Source of the DNA: Patella vulgata
Taxonomy: Eukaryota > Mollusca > Gastropoda > Patellidae
NCBI RefSeq assembly: GCF_932274485.2
Contig: NC_065880.2
Coordinates: forward strand, 78,921,730-78,985,729
Direction: 5' to 3'
DNA length: 64,000 nucleotides
Shown here: piece after piece, positions 1 through 11,155 of the stretch
How the letters are laid out: each line of letters starts with the position of its first letter
How positions within the stretch are numbered: the first letter of the stretch is position 1
Notes under the pieces: generated by a model
Database searches by the model: none
Seen by the model: the letters and a program-made list of their open reading frames with translations, nothing else
Told to the model about the DNA's origin: nothing
Translations under genes and position numbers: made by a program

Positions 1-228
1 CTGTTCTGCACCGACTGGGCTAATAAAGGCAGGCGTATATCATACAATGTGCTACGAGAAAGTTTGGCCTGGACAGCGGCACTAAAGCCTACTCTTATAT
101 CGAATTCCAACTATACATTGTCCCTTGCCAGGCCCCCCCCATTAACTTTCTAGGTTGACACAGGGATTGAATACGGGACCTCAAGGTTAGCGAGCCAACA
201 TCTTACTCACTGAAGCACAGTGGCTCCC
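1..228 (-). repeat. SINE-B, partial
   Basis: Reverse-strand tRNA-derived SINE cut by the window edge. The characteristic run GACTGGGCTAATAAAGGC, the block before TCCCTTGCCAGGCCC and the head remnant near 200-228 are present. A middle piece is missing. Confidence 0.7.
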
Positions 229-307
229 TTAATGGGATGCGAAGTTTGAAATTACAAGAACAGTAGGCAGAAAAAATTGCTATCCTGGCAAAATTCCTCT
301 TCCTCGT

Positions 308-588
308 GGAGCTACAGTGGCCCATTGGGTAAGGCGTTGACTCGCTTACCTGCGAGCCCGTGTTCGATCCCTGTATTGGCCCAAGAAAGTATAGTCGCTT
401 GGATGAGGTCCAGTATACACATTGGTGTGCACATTAAAGATCCCTTGGCAGTTGGAATTCAATATAAGAGTAGGATGTAGCGCTGCTGTCCAGGCAAAAT
501 TCTCCTCATAGCACACTATGGCATATACCCGTGTTTAGTTGCCCAGTTGGAGCAGAATAATAGGATGTTAAACCCCATTTCATTTCAT
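308..588 (+). repeat. SINE-B
   Basis: Head with A-box-like CAGTGGCCCATTGGGTAAGG and B-box-like GTTCGATCCC. The body ends GGATGTTAAACCCCATTTC with an ATTTC tail. It lies in the fucosidase intron upstream of the 690 exon. Confidence 0.8.
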
Positions 589-689
589 TGCTTAAAATAA
601 ATGAAGTATTTTTTTGAAGAAAGTTTAATCCACACAATTCTCCTTTTTGATATAATTATTTGATTGACTTTTTCTTTATCTAATTCCAG

Positions 690-3600
690 GAGATTTAGCT
701 AATTCCATCAGGAAACGAACCAATATTCATTTTGGTGTTTATCATTCTATGTTTGAATGGTTTAATCCGTTATTTCTTCAAGATCAAGCCAACAATTTCA
801 CCACACAGAATTTCGTTAGGGTAGGTAATCATCTTATTCACGCCGTATAAGTGTCTTCATCACAAGATATTATAGGGGACTGCCCTGCTATTGATATTTC
901 TGGATTCTCTAAAATGGCATCGACCCAACAGCGAGCTATGGGTAGGCCTAGATTTATTTCTTAAGGTCAGCTCATTATTTTGTCAAGGTCGCTGAGATGT
1001 AAATAAGGTTAGGGCACGTGATTGTTTGTGAGATTGTAGTTTAGGGTTGGGATTTAGGGCTAGCCCTGTTTACATCTTGTGAAATTTGACCAAACTTGAA
1101 GTTGGCCCAATGAAATAGATCTTACCCTATGGGTAGGGGATTGTTTCACATTTTTAATTTCTGTCAGAAAATAATGTGTCAAGGGGGATAACTCAATCAT
1201 TTAGAATGGCATAATTTAAAAACATGAACAATAAATTTATTCATCTGTTAGAGGCATTTAGAAGTGAATAGAGTAATAAACTGCAACACATTTAAGTCAG
1301 ATACCTATTTTTTTGGCGATATTTCAAATAGTAGCTGTGTTTCCATAAGTGTGTGTTATAGTTTATCGATAAATTTATTAATGGGATTTAAAATAAATGT
1401 AATTTAGATACAAATACACATATAGGGTGTCATAAACAGATTTAACAGAATTAAGCAACTAATGGCCACCACAAAATGGGGTGGGGGGTGGATGGCCGAA
1501 TGGTTAGCGCGTTCGTGCTGGATCATTAAGTCTGTCATTGAGTCAACTTGCGTGGTTTCAATTCCCCGGTTGTATGTGACAAGGAGTAGGGTCATCTGTC
1601 TAACCTCGTGGGTTTTCTCCGGGTCCTCCGGTTTACTCCCACTGCTAAAGACCCCTAGTCCCGAAATGACCTAATTTGTGTTGAGGGGATGTTAAACCCC
1701 ATTTCTCTCTCTCTAAAATGATGTGTCAAGGGGAATAACTCTGTCAGCAATATTTATTAACATGACCTATAATTTAATAATATAAGACTTCAAAATTGGT
1801 TTGATTTTGATATTATCATAGAAAAATGATCAATATTAGAATATAGACTACATGCATATAAATTGTCATAATGATTTAATCAGCAAAGAGATAAACAGCC
1901 ATTTTGTAGGTATGATTTTTTTCCATAGTTTCTTTTGGGTGAATTTGAAATATATTTTGAAAAACTTTTACAAACTTATTTTATCTTCAGGACAAGACAA
2001 TGCCAGAATTATATGAATTAGTTAATAATTATGAACCTGATTTAATTTGGTCTGATGGTGATTGGATGACGACATATGATTATTGGAATGCTACAAACTT
2101 CCTGGCCTGGCTTTATAATGATAGGTAGATACTTTTCTGATCCAACTGGGCTAATAAAGATAGCAATTGCAATGCGGTGTGGGACATCTGGCCTGGGCAG
2201 CTGCTGTCTGCTTACTTTTTGTCAAATTCCAACTACCAAGGCTTTTTTTTATATACATGCCAATGATTACTTACATGGGACTTTTCTTTTTGTGTTATCT
2301 GAATGACTAGACCCAATCCCCTTAGACCTGTACTACGGACAAGTGGAAAACAGTCCAGAGGGAACTTTCTTGGCAAACACCATGATCGAATCCGGAACCT
2401 TTTGGCTAACATGGCTCCCTTGTATTCATAAAAAGATGAGATATGTAGAACCTTAAAATGTTATTAGTGATTTAGCCAGTTGGCATTTGACAAAAAAAAA
2501 TCCCCCAGCACCTCCTTCCTGTACATCAGATTTTTAGAAATATTTTTGTATGACCTTAAACTATGGCTGCTATTGTTTACATGATGTACTGAAAATACAG
2601 GCCACTATGCCACTCTATGAAAAGACAACATATTGTCCCTTTAATATTCTGAATAAATCATTTGTTGGTTGGTGTTTTTTTCAGTCCTGTTAAAGATAAA
2701 ATAGTTGTTAATGATAGATGGGGAAACAATGCCAGATGTAAACATGGTGGATTTTTAGATTGTGATGACAGTTATAACCCAGGTAATTAAAGATGGTTGT
2801 ATAATTTGGGTGGGAGCCCAATGACTCAGTTGAGTCAACTGGAGGGGTTTCGATTCCCCGGTTGTAAGTAACAAGGAGTAGGGTCGCCTGTCCAACCTCA
2901 TGGGTTTTCTCCGGGTCCTCCAGTTTCCTCCCACTTCTAAAGACCCCTACGCGCAAGCGAATTATTGAAATAAAATTGAACCACGTGTTAGTCCCGAAAT
3001 GACCTAGTTTGTGTCGAGTGGACGTTAAACCCCATTTCTCTCTCTCTCCAATGACTCAGAGAGTAAGATGCTGGATCGCTAGCCTGGAGGTCCTGTATTT
3101 GCTCCCAGTGTTCCTCAGGATTTTTCAGCATGGTTTCTCCTTGTCAGTGTTGTAAGACGGTGGGCCTGACAAGGACAGTGTCTAGTCATTCGGATGGGAT
3201 GGAAAACCAAGGTCCTGTGTACACATTGCCATTCATGTAAAAGAATCCTTGACAGTTGAAATTCGATATACATGTAAGAGGAGGCCATAGTGCCCTTATA
3301 GAACACTGTACGGCGTATGCCCGTCTTCATTAGCCCAGTCGGTGCAGAACAGTAGGACTTTAAGCACAATTTCATTTATTCATTAGTTTTTCGGTGCTGT
3401 TCGAAAAGTAGGCCATTAAACATACATTATGCAAGAGCTAAATCTGCCTATTGCAGGTCTTTCTTTAGGCCTAAAATGTATTCTATATTATTAATTAGAC
3501 ATTAATTAACTTTGCAAGACCATAATCAACTCTTGATGTCATCGCTAACCTCAGATATTTACTAGATTAGGATCTGATCTGCTGCACTACGCTCATTCAT

Positions 3601-6507
3601 GATTAAATCAAGAAATGGATAATCGAAACTATGTATTTTATCCTACCGATTTTAGTAATGATGATCGTGGCTAGACCCAAAATTGAATCGCTAAATTCAC
3701 GGTTCAGAGTGGATCAATTTGACTCAAATTTTCAGCAAATTCCGTTTACTTTATCTAGTTTTTAACTATTATAGTGAGAACTGCCAGCTCTTTATCTAAT
3801 CTCCCATAATGTATCTTTAAGGAAGTTTTCATACAATATTTTTCAGGCACTCTGCAGAAGAGAAAGTGGGAAAACTGTATGCACCTTGATAAATATTCCT
3901 GGGGCTACAGACGAAGAATGAAATACGAAGATGTTTTAGGAATGCAGCCCCTCTTACAAGAAATGATGGAAACTATTAGCTGCGGAGGAAACATATTGAT
4001 AAATGTTGGTCCGACAAGCTACGGGGAAATTCCTCCAATATTTGAAGAACGTCTACGTCAGATGGGAGAATGGTTAAAAGTAAATGGTGAAGCTATATAT
4101 GGTAGTAAACCGTGGAGTCATCAAAATGACACAGTTACTCCTGGTATCTGGTAAGATCATTTAATCAAATATCGTGTATGCCACATTTAATCTGTTTTTT
4201 ACGCCATGTTTAATGTTGACGAATACTGACGTCGTTGTCTCCGTATCTGGTTCGATCGTTTAATCCAGTGTTTTTTTACGCCATGTTTAATGTTGACAAA
4301 TATTGTTGTCATCTCCGTATCTGGTTCGATCGTTTAATCCAGTGTTTTTTACGCCATGTTTAATGTTGATGAATACTGTCGTCGTTGTCTCCGTATCTGG
4401 TTGGATCGTTTAATCCAGTGTTTTTTACGCCATGTTTAATGTTGATGAATACTGTCGTCGTTGTCTCTGTATCTGGTTCGATTGTTTAATCCATTTTTTT
4501 TTACGCCATGTTTAATGTTGACGAATATTGTTGTCATCTCTGTATCTGGTTCGATCGTTTAATCCAGTGTTTTTTACGCCATGTTTAATGTTGAGGAATA
4601 TTGTTTTCATCTCTGTTCGTTTGTCCAAAATGACACAGTTGCTGCTGGTATCTGGTAAGATCTTTTACGCCATGTTTAATGTGGACAAATATTGTTGTCA
4701 CCAGCATTCGTCTGTCCAAAATGACAGTTACCCCTGGTATCTGGTAAGATCATTAAACTGGATATCGTTTACGACATGCTTAATGTGGACGAATATTGTT
4801 GTCACCGTCGTCCATGTGTCCAAACTGACACAGTTACTGCTGGTATTTGGTAAGATCATTTAATTGGATATCTTTTACGACATGTTTAATGTGGATGCAT
4901 TGGTCTGTCCAAAATGGCACAGTTACCCCTTATATCTGCTAAGATCATGGATTTGTTGAAACTTTATTTGCATTTTCAATATGGAGTCGCACTGGCTCCG
5001 TAAGGGTTGGTCGAGAAAGCTCCATAATTTCCGGCGCAGTTTCCGCTTCTCAGTGGTGCATCAGAATGATGAGACGCCATCCCTTGCCAGGCCCTCCATC
5101 CTGCACCACTAACAATGGGAAACCATTTTATTTTCAATTTTATTTCAATAATTCACTTGCGTGTAGGTGGGGTTTATCAGTGGGAGGAACATAGAGAACC
5201 TGGAGAAAACCCACACGGTTGAACAGGCGACTAGGGCTGCAACGATTCACAACTACCTCGATTCGGTTCAATTATCGATTTTAACCATTCGATTCGATTA
5301 TTTTCGATTCGATTATCAGCTACAATAGCCAGTAATTTTTCCTGTATATAATTCATTAAAAACAATGAAAACACAAGACTAAAATTCTCTTGAACACCTT
5401 TATTCATTGGTTTGACAGGTTTGTTGTGTTTCCTGTTTTATGGGATATGTCAGTGTAGCATACTCTACAAGTTGCCACATCTTTAGAGTTTTTTCTTACA
5501 CCAAAATGATCCCAAACTTTAGATTTCAAATGACCAGGTGGTCGAGAAAGTACGTCGTCTGCCATAATTTTACCTTCCAGTCGTGTTTGCTTGACTACGG
5601 GTAATAATCGTTAAACACGAAAATATCCGAAGATAATGACCGGAATTATCAGCTAATGAGATCGTTTAGAATTTATATAACGATTACCGAAGCTATTAAC
5701 CTAAATTAACATCCAATGAACATTCGGTACGTCACCAATTTTAAATAAATTAACTTTCATCGGCATACGCAAATTGTGTTAAAGGGAGGTCACTCTGTTT
5801 TAGTTCTGTTTTCGAGTGACATTCGTGTCTTGTTCACTGATCTCTATAAATTTATAGAGATCAGTGGTCTTGTTAAATAACATAAATTGAAAGTTACGTA
5901 AAAACAAAGTTTTTTTTAAAATTTTAAGTGGACTTAATTGCTTCAGGTCTTTCATTTTTTTTCATATGGTAAGGTGTACGTTGTTTTTATTTGAAATTTA
6001 ATTTGCAATTGAACCGAATCGAAATTTGAACGTTGTATCGTGGATCGAACCGAGGTGGCTAGTGTCGGTTATCGGTGCACCGAACTGAATCGTTGCAGCT
6101 CTACAGGCGACCCTACTCCTTGTCATGTACAATTGAACCATGTGTTAGCCCCAAAATGACCTAGTTTGTGTCAAGTGGATGATAAACCCCATTTATCTCT
6201 CTCTTTTTTTAAGATGAATATTATTTGTAAAATACTTGTTATTTTTTATAGGTATACCTCTAAAAATGGATCTACTGGACCAGTGGTGTATGCAAGTGTT
6301 CCACAGTGGCCTGAAAATGGAGAACTGTTTCTAGGAGCTCCGATGCCGTCCTCTTCTACTAAAGTTACTTTATTAGGTTATCCTAAAATATTTGATTTTA
6401 ACCCTGGTGTGAGTGGAGGTCTGACTATCTCAATTCCGACCATCTCTGTTAATGATATGCCTTGTCAATGGATATGGGTGTTTAAATTAGAAGGAATAAA
6501 GAATTAA
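690..6507 (+). CDS. alpha-L-fucosidase (GH29), last five coding exons
   Basis: The enzyme is a lysosomal or secreted hydrolase that removes terminal alpha-L-fucose from glycoconjugates. Coding exons are 690-820, 1991-2124, 2685-2782, 3847-4150 and 6252-6507. All have AG/GT borders and the reading phases join without a break (about 307 residues; the first third of the protein lies left of the window). The family signature is clear: [15 protein letters not shown] in the first exon; DLIWSDGDW in the second, whose Asp after WS is the known GH29 nucleophile; NDRWG in the third; [20 protein letters not shown] and [11 protein letters not shown] in the fourth. The last exon encodes the C-terminal beta-sandwich and ends VFKLEGIKN, the normal family end. 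An AATAAA lies at 6629. The introns hold several transposons (listed separately), yet the frame is intact, so the gene is probably functional. FUCA1 versus FUCA2 type cannot be decided from this part. Confidence 0.95.
965..1125. mobile_element. short foldback element (family also at 53.0 and 63.4 kb)
   Basis: Ends are imperfect inverted copies of each other (GATGTAAATAAGGTTAGGGC near 998 against AGCCCTGTTTACATC near 1063). The same core with the same flanks recurs at 53,012-53,150. It has no coding capacity and sits in a fucosidase intron. Confidence 0.5.
1484..1716 (+). repeat. SINE-A
   Basis: Head GGATGGCCGAATGGTTAGCG followed by B-box GGTTTCAATTCCC. The core reads TTTCTCCGGGTCCTCCGG; the tail is TTAAACCCCATTTCTCTCTC. 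Within a fucosidase intron. Confidence 0.85.
2131..2428 (-). repeat. SINE-B next to a fucosidase splice donor
   Basis: Diverged reverse-strand SINE-B recognisable by CAACTGGGCTAATAAAG and the block at 2385-2428. It begins only about 6 bases after the donor of the exon ending at 2124. Confidence 0.7.
2806..3047 (+). repeat. SINE-A, partial head
   Basis: Body from GAGTCAACTGGAGGGGTTTC through TTTCTCCGGGTCCTCCAG and GGACGTTAAACCCCATTTC to a short CT tail. It abuts a SINE-B copy directly. Confidence 0.8.
3048..3384 (+). repeat. SINE-B
   Basis: Head GACTCAGAGAGTAAGATGCT, with AGCCTGGAGGTCC and the body to GTAGGACTTTAAGCAC and an ATTT tail. It is placed immediately after the CT tail of the preceding SINE-A. 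Confidence 0.8.
3416..3820. mobile_element. TTAA-flanked MITE (405 bp)
   Basis: Starts TTAAACATACATTATG and ends CATAATGTATCTTTAA, so it has inverted ends with a TTAA at each border. The same family is at 11,156, 19,506, 26,397, 34,659 and 47,560, and the last has an empty counterpart. TTAA target choice is typical of piggyBac-type transposases; the superfamily assignment is inference. Confidence 0.8.
4151..4960 (+). repeat. minisatellite in the fucosidase intron
   Basis: Repeats of about 72-100 bases built on TTTACGCCATGTTTAATGTT and GTATCTGGTTCGATCG. Four later copies (near 4622, 4713, 4818 and 4904) include AAAATGACA-CAGTTAC followed by GGTATCTGGTAAGATC, which is the end of the exon at 3847-4150 together with its splice donor. 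The array grew from the exon border. Confidence 0.85.
5009..5122. repeat. SINE-B fragments, head to head
   Basis: A + strand piece (GAGAAAGCTCCATAATTTCC) is joined to a - strand piece (CCCTTGCCAGGCCCTCCATC). Both are from the SINE-B body. Confidence 0.55.
5404..5565 (-). pseudogene. BED zinc-finger remnant of the hAT transposase
   Basis: A 53-residue reading frame starting [12 protein letters not shown] contains [11 protein letters not shown], then CRVC, then a His about 10 residues later and NLSN. This is the order of a BED-type zinc finger (aromatic-rich start, Cys-x2-Cys, His). BED fingers form the DNA-binding N-terminus of hAT transposases. The frame ends right after NLSN, where a full finger would carry its second His, and no catalytic or dimerisation region follows. 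It is a relic inside the deleted hAT element, not a host gene. Confidence 0.7.
5835..5866. repeat. perfect 32-bp palindrome
   Basis: Each half is CACTGATCTCTATAAA or its exact reverse complement, with no spacer. It lies within the hAT element. Confidence 0.9.
6127..6205 (+). repeat. SINE-A 3' end
   Basis: CAATTGAACCATGTGTTAG through AATGACCTAGTTTGTGTC to a CT tail. It ends about 45 bases before the last fucosidase exon. Confidence 0.7.
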
Positions 6508-6628
6508 ATGCAGTAATACTCACTATATTAATTCAAACTTGTGTTCACAAATGGTACTTACTAGACGTAATGTATAGATGTTCATCATTCGATTTCCATG
6601 AAAGATTGGTATATAATAATAACTCTTT

Positions 6629-6634
6629 AATAAA
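6629..6634 (+). promoter_or_regulatory. polyadenylation signal of the fucosidase gene
   Basis: AATAAA lies about 120 bases after the fucosidase stop codon, in AT-rich 3' flank. It is the first canonical hexamer downstream. Confidence 0.55.
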
Positions 6635-6639
6635 AAAAA

Positions 6640-7890
6640 TAATAATCACTTAATGACGAAAGGGTAGAAATTTAGGTCTGGGGCCGTTCTTTTATTTTAC
6701 CCTTATTAACAACATCAAGCATGCATAAAACCAAGCAATTTTTTTATTAAAAGTGTAATACATGTAAATATTTGTCTAACCTACCCCTCTGCTAACTTAA
6801 AATTCATATTTTCTCAAAGGTTCTTGATGATATTAATTTTGTAACATTCTATTTTCAATTTCATTTTTTGATCTTGAATTCTTCAGTAAAAAATATTTTC
6901 AAACTATTTTCTCTTTCAAGGAATTCCAGAGCCACTATTATTACACATGATGTTTTTTTAATACTGCTTTTATATCACTGATGGGTTTTTTAACTTGAAT
7001 TCCTTAATGAAAAATATTTTTCAAACCATTTTCTTTCCAAGGAATTCTATAGCCACCATTATTACATTGTTTGATTTTAATATCGGCTTAATGTCATTGA
7101 TAAATTTTTAGAAAACTAAATGTCTATATATTTTGACATATCACAGTGTATTCGAATTTTAAGATTTCACAAATGACAAAGTATTTTAATTGTGTAAATG
7201 AATTTAAGAATATATCTTATTTTGAAAATATTTTAAACAGTATTCTAAAAGTTTGTATTCATTAATTAAATTGTTAATTGTGTATTTTAATTTTGTAATT
7301 TCACAAAGTATTAATATTGTAATTGTAGTAATAAATTTTATTTTAATTATTTTAGTACCACAGGATGATTGTACTTTGCGACACTATTTTTATATCCACT
7401 AACCATTTTTACATATTGTTGAATGTATTCGCATTTGTATTTATGTAATGTATGTATTTGTTGTTTTATCCACTTAACGAATAATTTCATATTTCCGTTG
7501 ATGGTTTTACCACTTAAGAAAATAATTCCATTTTATGATAATAGATGATTTGATATTTATATTGAAAGTTTATATATTTGGAAATTTAATTTTGTCAAAC
7601 TTGACATTCCATTTTGTTGTAAATATTTTTAATTCTATAATTGATAATTTTCTACCCAATTTAAATGTTTTTTTTTTCTTCTAAATTTCTTTTGGACCAA
7701 CACTGTTATATTATTTTATGATACTAGTTTAAAGAATAGTAAATTTAACTGACGCTTCTGTGTTTCTTTGTCATTGGCACCTTCTCTAGACAAATGAGTA
7801 TGACAGACTCACTGGGCGAATGGCAGGTGTTCATTAGTCTGGTCACCCAGACAAGGTGTTCATTAGATGAACAATAAATGTAGAGGATAA
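6640..7890. other. AT-rich intergenic DNA, no gene seen
   Basis: Long A/T runs and short degenerate repeats (TTTTCAAACTATTTTCT and relatives near 6895 and 7015). No convincing reading frame, RNA gene or element border. Confidence 0.6.
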
Positions 7891-7896
7891 CATGTT

Positions 7897-7955
7897 ACTT
7901 AGATGAATGACAAAGAGAATGTCAGAGGTTCAGTCTTTTTGTCATTCATCTGTGA
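7897..7955. repeat. short hairpin
   Basis: AGATGAATGACAAA is followed after about 23 bases by its exact reverse complement TTTGTCATTCATCT. Confidence 0.6.
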
Positions 7956-8019
7956 ATCCCCGCCATTCTCTTGATCATTACCGTAATGAAAACATGAGAA
8001 TTGATCACTTGAAGGTTCA

Positions 8020-8205
8020 CTTCCGGTGTAGACCGAGTATTCTGTGGGATTTTCAGACGTGGTACCCGCTTGTCTTGGCATGCACGTAATAGAACCAGTG
8101 ACAGTTGGAATTGGAAATAAGAGTAGGTCGTACCGCCACTATCCGGGCAAAATTTCCCTCATGGCACAATGCGTGGCATATGCCCGTCTTTATTAGCCAA
8201 ATCGG
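8020..8205 (+). repeat. SINE-B, 3' part
   Basis: Body from GATTTTCAGACGTGGT through GCACGTAATAGAACC and GGGCAAAATTTCCCTCAT to the pre-tail TTTATTAGCCAAATCGG. Confidence 0.75.
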
Positions 8206-8307
8206 TTCATTTAAAGCTCACGGAAAAAGCTTCATAAATCGTAAATGCAAGTAATTATGTCAACATACCCTTTCCATAATTAATAAGCTGATTGGTCAAT
8301 TATGCAG

Positions 8308-8566
8308 AAATGAAATGGGGTTTTACGTCGTACTATTCTGCTCGTAAACTGGGATAATGAAGACAGGCATACATCATACAGTGTGCTATGAGGGACATTT
8401 TGCCCGGGCAGGGGCACTATGACCTACTTTTAAATCGAATTCCAATAGCTAAGGGTTCTTTTACGTGCTCGCCAATGTATACACGGAACCTCGGTTTTTC
8501 GTTCCACCCAAACAACTAGACAGCTGTCCTTGTCAGGCCCCCGTCCTGTACCACTGGCAAGGTCAA
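8308..8566 (-). repeat. SINE-B, headless
   Basis: Reverse strand: AAATGAAATGGGGTTTTACG, GGGATAATGAAGACAGG, ACTAGACAGCTGTCCTTGTC. Confidence 0.8.
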
Positions 8567-8595
8567 TCATGCCCTTATATGTAAAGAATTAACCA

Positions 8596-8672
8596 AAATG
8601 AAATGGGATTTAACGTCCTACTTTTCTGGGCTAATGAAGAGGGACATACGCTATACCGTGTGCTATGAGGGA
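8596..8672 (-). repeat. SINE-B 3' fragment
   Basis: AAATGAAATGGGATTTAACG to GTGTGCTATGAGGGAAA, reverse strand, truncated. Confidence 0.7.
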
Positions 8673-8984
8673 AATAGAATTAACCAAATATGGATATTGT
8701 TGCTCTGACATCACATCTGGTATATTGCGACTTCAGTCAATTTAAAACGCAATTAAGAATAGATATTAGTTTGGAAACACAGGTAGAAAATGGTGTGGTT
8801 TTGATAAACAAAAGGGGAATGACATTCTCTGAATTTTGTTTTGGATCATTTTAATAATTATCAATATATCATCGGTTTCCGTTATGTCTATCTAATAAAA
8901 CCTGCTTACGAATTTGAAAGCAATATTAGGTACAACTAGAATGACTGTATGACCTGAAACATCAGGTTCTTTCGATGTGTGTGT

Positions 8985-9085
8985 GAGAGAGAGAGGTGGG
9001 GTTTAATGTCCACTCGACACAAACTAGGTAATTTCGGGACTAACACATGGTTCAATTCACGGGCACTTTTAGGGATTAAATTAAA
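8985..9085 (-). repeat. SINE-A 3' end
   Basis: GA-rich tail, GGGGTTTAATGTCCACTCGA, AATTTCGGGACTAACACATG. Reverse strand. Confidence 0.7.
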
Positions 9086-9089
9086 GGCA

Positions 9090-9510
9090 GTGGCTATTGT
9101 TACGACGAGTCGTAAAAATAATCCCCAGGTTATTGTTACGACGATGCTTTCACAGCCCTCCATCGGCGAAGTTAAAAACTGAGTAATCGTAAAAATAGTC
9201 CTAACCCTAACCCTTCCCATCTCTTAATTGCTGCCTTCAGTTCTGAAAACGTTGAAAATACTGCTCCTTTTTCAAAGCTGGTGTTGGGGAGATTGGCAGC
9301 CATTTTGGAATCCATTCTAAACTTGGCTCAAACTCTTCGTAACAATAGCCACTTTGTAAATTAAAACTAGCGTTAGAACTAGTCAGTATTGTGAGATGAT
9401 AACAGACGAAATGTCTTGAACGCGTGAAAACAACATGGAGGGTGAGAAACGTTGTATATAATATAATATTATAGTCAAGCAGAAGTAGGAAGTTTTATTT
9501 TAATCCCTTC
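9090..9510. other. no gene or element recognised
   Basis: Contains a short local repeat (GTTATTGTTACGACGA twice, near 9094 and 9128). Nothing else is supported. Confidence 0.4.
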
Positions 9511-9519
9511 AAGTGCCTG

Positions 9520-9665
9520 TGGTTCAATTTTATTTCAATAATTCGCTTGCGCGTAGTTTAGTCCTTGTCGCGTACAAACGGGGAATCAACACCACGCCAA
9601 TTGACTAAATGACATAACTATTATGATACAACGCGCACGCGCTAACCGTTTTGATGAGACGGCCA
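9520..9665 (-). repeat. SINE-A with internal deletion
   Basis: TTTTATTTCAATAATTCGC then directly GTCCTTGTCGCGTACAAACG and the head remnant ACGCGCACGCGCTAACC. Confidence 0.7.
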
Positions 9666-9835
9666 ACCGAGATATCGTGTAAAATAGTGCATGTGAAATA
9701 TTCTTTGACATTTGGAATTTGAAAAGGGGTTCGTGACTTCGAGATGTTGTTGTTCGGGAAAACACCCCAACCCCTCCCCACATTGTTCACCTACCCATAG
9801 AAATACACTTGCCATGATGTATTAGTCATTAAACA

Positions 9836-9992
9836 TTAGTCTTTCCAACCTCGTGGGTTTTCTCTAGGTCCTCCAGTTTCCGCTCACTGCTAGACCCCTA
9901 CACGCAGGCGAATTATTGAAATAAAGTTGAAACATATGTTAGGCTAGTCCCGAAATGACCTAATTTCTGTCGAGCGGACGTTAAACCCTCTC
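9836..9992 (+). repeat. SINE-A 3' half
   Basis: CCAACCTCGTGGGTTTTCTC to GTCGAGCGGACGTTAAACCC and a short CT tail. Confidence 0.75.
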
Positions 9993-10204
9993 TCCATCAG
10001 TAGTAATGTTTTATCTTACCGTGAAAATACGGGATCCTTACATTTAAGAACAAATACCCATTATTTAAGACACAATGAACATTTTCAAATCAATACACGA
10101 CGTTCTGTAATCTATGGTTTCGAGCGCCATACGACAAAATAATAATAATAAAAACTCGAGTAGAATAGACTAATTAATTATAGCAGGAACAAATGACTGT
10201 CGTA

Positions 10205-10330
10205 CATATTGGACTGTTTACATATTTCACCGAACATTATTGATTAGAAATTACTATAAAAGATTAAATATTGAATATAAATCACTTTATATAATGTGCT
10301 TATTTAGTCCAATATTTGTATATTTTACGA
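10205..10330 (+). repeat. conserved segment, copy 1
   Basis: CGAACATTATTGATTAGAAA and the following stretch to CACTTTATATAATG resemble 48,505-48,580 and 57,670-57,750. No known element or gene was recognised. Confidence 0.45.
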
Positions 10331-10502
10331 TTCCAAAGAATAGAGATATATACGCATTAAAATGTGATGTGTTGCTAAAGACCCCTATGCATTCTCGTTT
10401 TATTAAATGGTGTTTACGGTTCCAAAGAATAGAGATATACGCCTTAAAATTTGATGTGTTGCTAAAGACCCCTATGCACTCTCGTTTTATTAAATGGTGT
10501 TA
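10331..10502 (+). repeat. 89-bp direct repeat, two copies
   Basis: TTCCAAAGAATAGAGATATA to AAATGGTGTT occurs twice in tandem (start points 10,331 and 10,420). The core TGCTAAAGACCCCTATGC matches the middle of SINE-A, so the unit is SINE-derived. Copied again at 18,638. Confidence 0.8.
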
Positions 10503-10512
10503 AGTGGTCTCT

Positions 10513-10515
10513 CTG

Positions 10516-10549
<34 letters not shown>

Positions 10550-10550
10550 A
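10513..10550. repeat. (CT)n microsatellite
   Basis: CT run at the end of the SINE-derived direct repeat. Confidence 0.85.
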
Positions 10551-11155
10551 GTAAGTTCTACGTGTGTTAAGCAGAATCTCCGCGTATTTTTTTTTTTTAT
10601 CGAGTTACACTTTTGGGTTTTTTATTAATGCTTTTTAAAAAATGTTTTAGAATTTTATTTGCAGAATAAAAAAAAAAATCATTTTTGAGAGCTAATCAAC
10701 TCGCCCCGATTTGTGTTACCCCTTTCGGTGACATTGACGGTCAAGCGAGTATTTACTTCTGATCAGATTTATAAACAGATATGTTTAGCTACAGCTATAT
10801 GGGAAATTTTAACTATTAAATAAAAATAAAAATAGTCTTTAAACTGGTTTGTTTTTTATTTTGTTTCTGGTGATTTTGCATTCTATATATTTTAAACGAT
10901 TTACAGAACGACTTCGTCCTAAAATATTTTTGGACCAGGAACTGGTCACTAACCGCTAATCATCTTGTCCTTCTTCGTCTTGGGTTGGCGCTCTTCGGAA
11001 AAGCTTAAGGCTCCGTCAACATGAAAATTGGTATGCGTCTTTTTCGGACAATTCTGCATCGATTTGGTCAATTCGAGTTTTAAATTTCATCCCCTATCAT
11101 GGTCAGTTCCTGGTCGATTGTACGATCGTACTTATTGTTACTCAGATAGGAAACA

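Larger units (their letters stand above)
5232..6103. mobile_element. hAT-type DNA transposon, 872 bp, deleted derivative
   Basis: Terminal inverted repeats TAGGGCTGCAACGATTC and GAATCGTTGCAGCTCTA are flanked by the perfect 8-bp duplication CAGGCGAC (5224-5231 and 6104-6111), the hAT hallmark. The interior keeps only the N-terminal BED finger of a transposase on the - strand, so it cannot move itself. A 32-bp perfect palindrome lies at 5835-5866. The element sits inside a SINE in the fucosidase intron and is younger than that SINE. Confidence 0.9.
5128..6126 (-). repeat. SINE-A split by a hAT insertion
   Basis: Reverse-strand SINE-A from ATTTTATTTCAATAATTC through GGAGAAAACCCAC to the B-box side. 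It is interrupted at 5232-6103 by a hAT element that duplicated 8 bases of it (CAGGCGAC). Confidence 0.75.

Noticed and set aside
2076-2306. Extended frame continuing past the fucosidase exon at 2124
   Set aside because: Beyond the donor it reads SINE-B sequence; the conserved protein continues in the exon at 2685.
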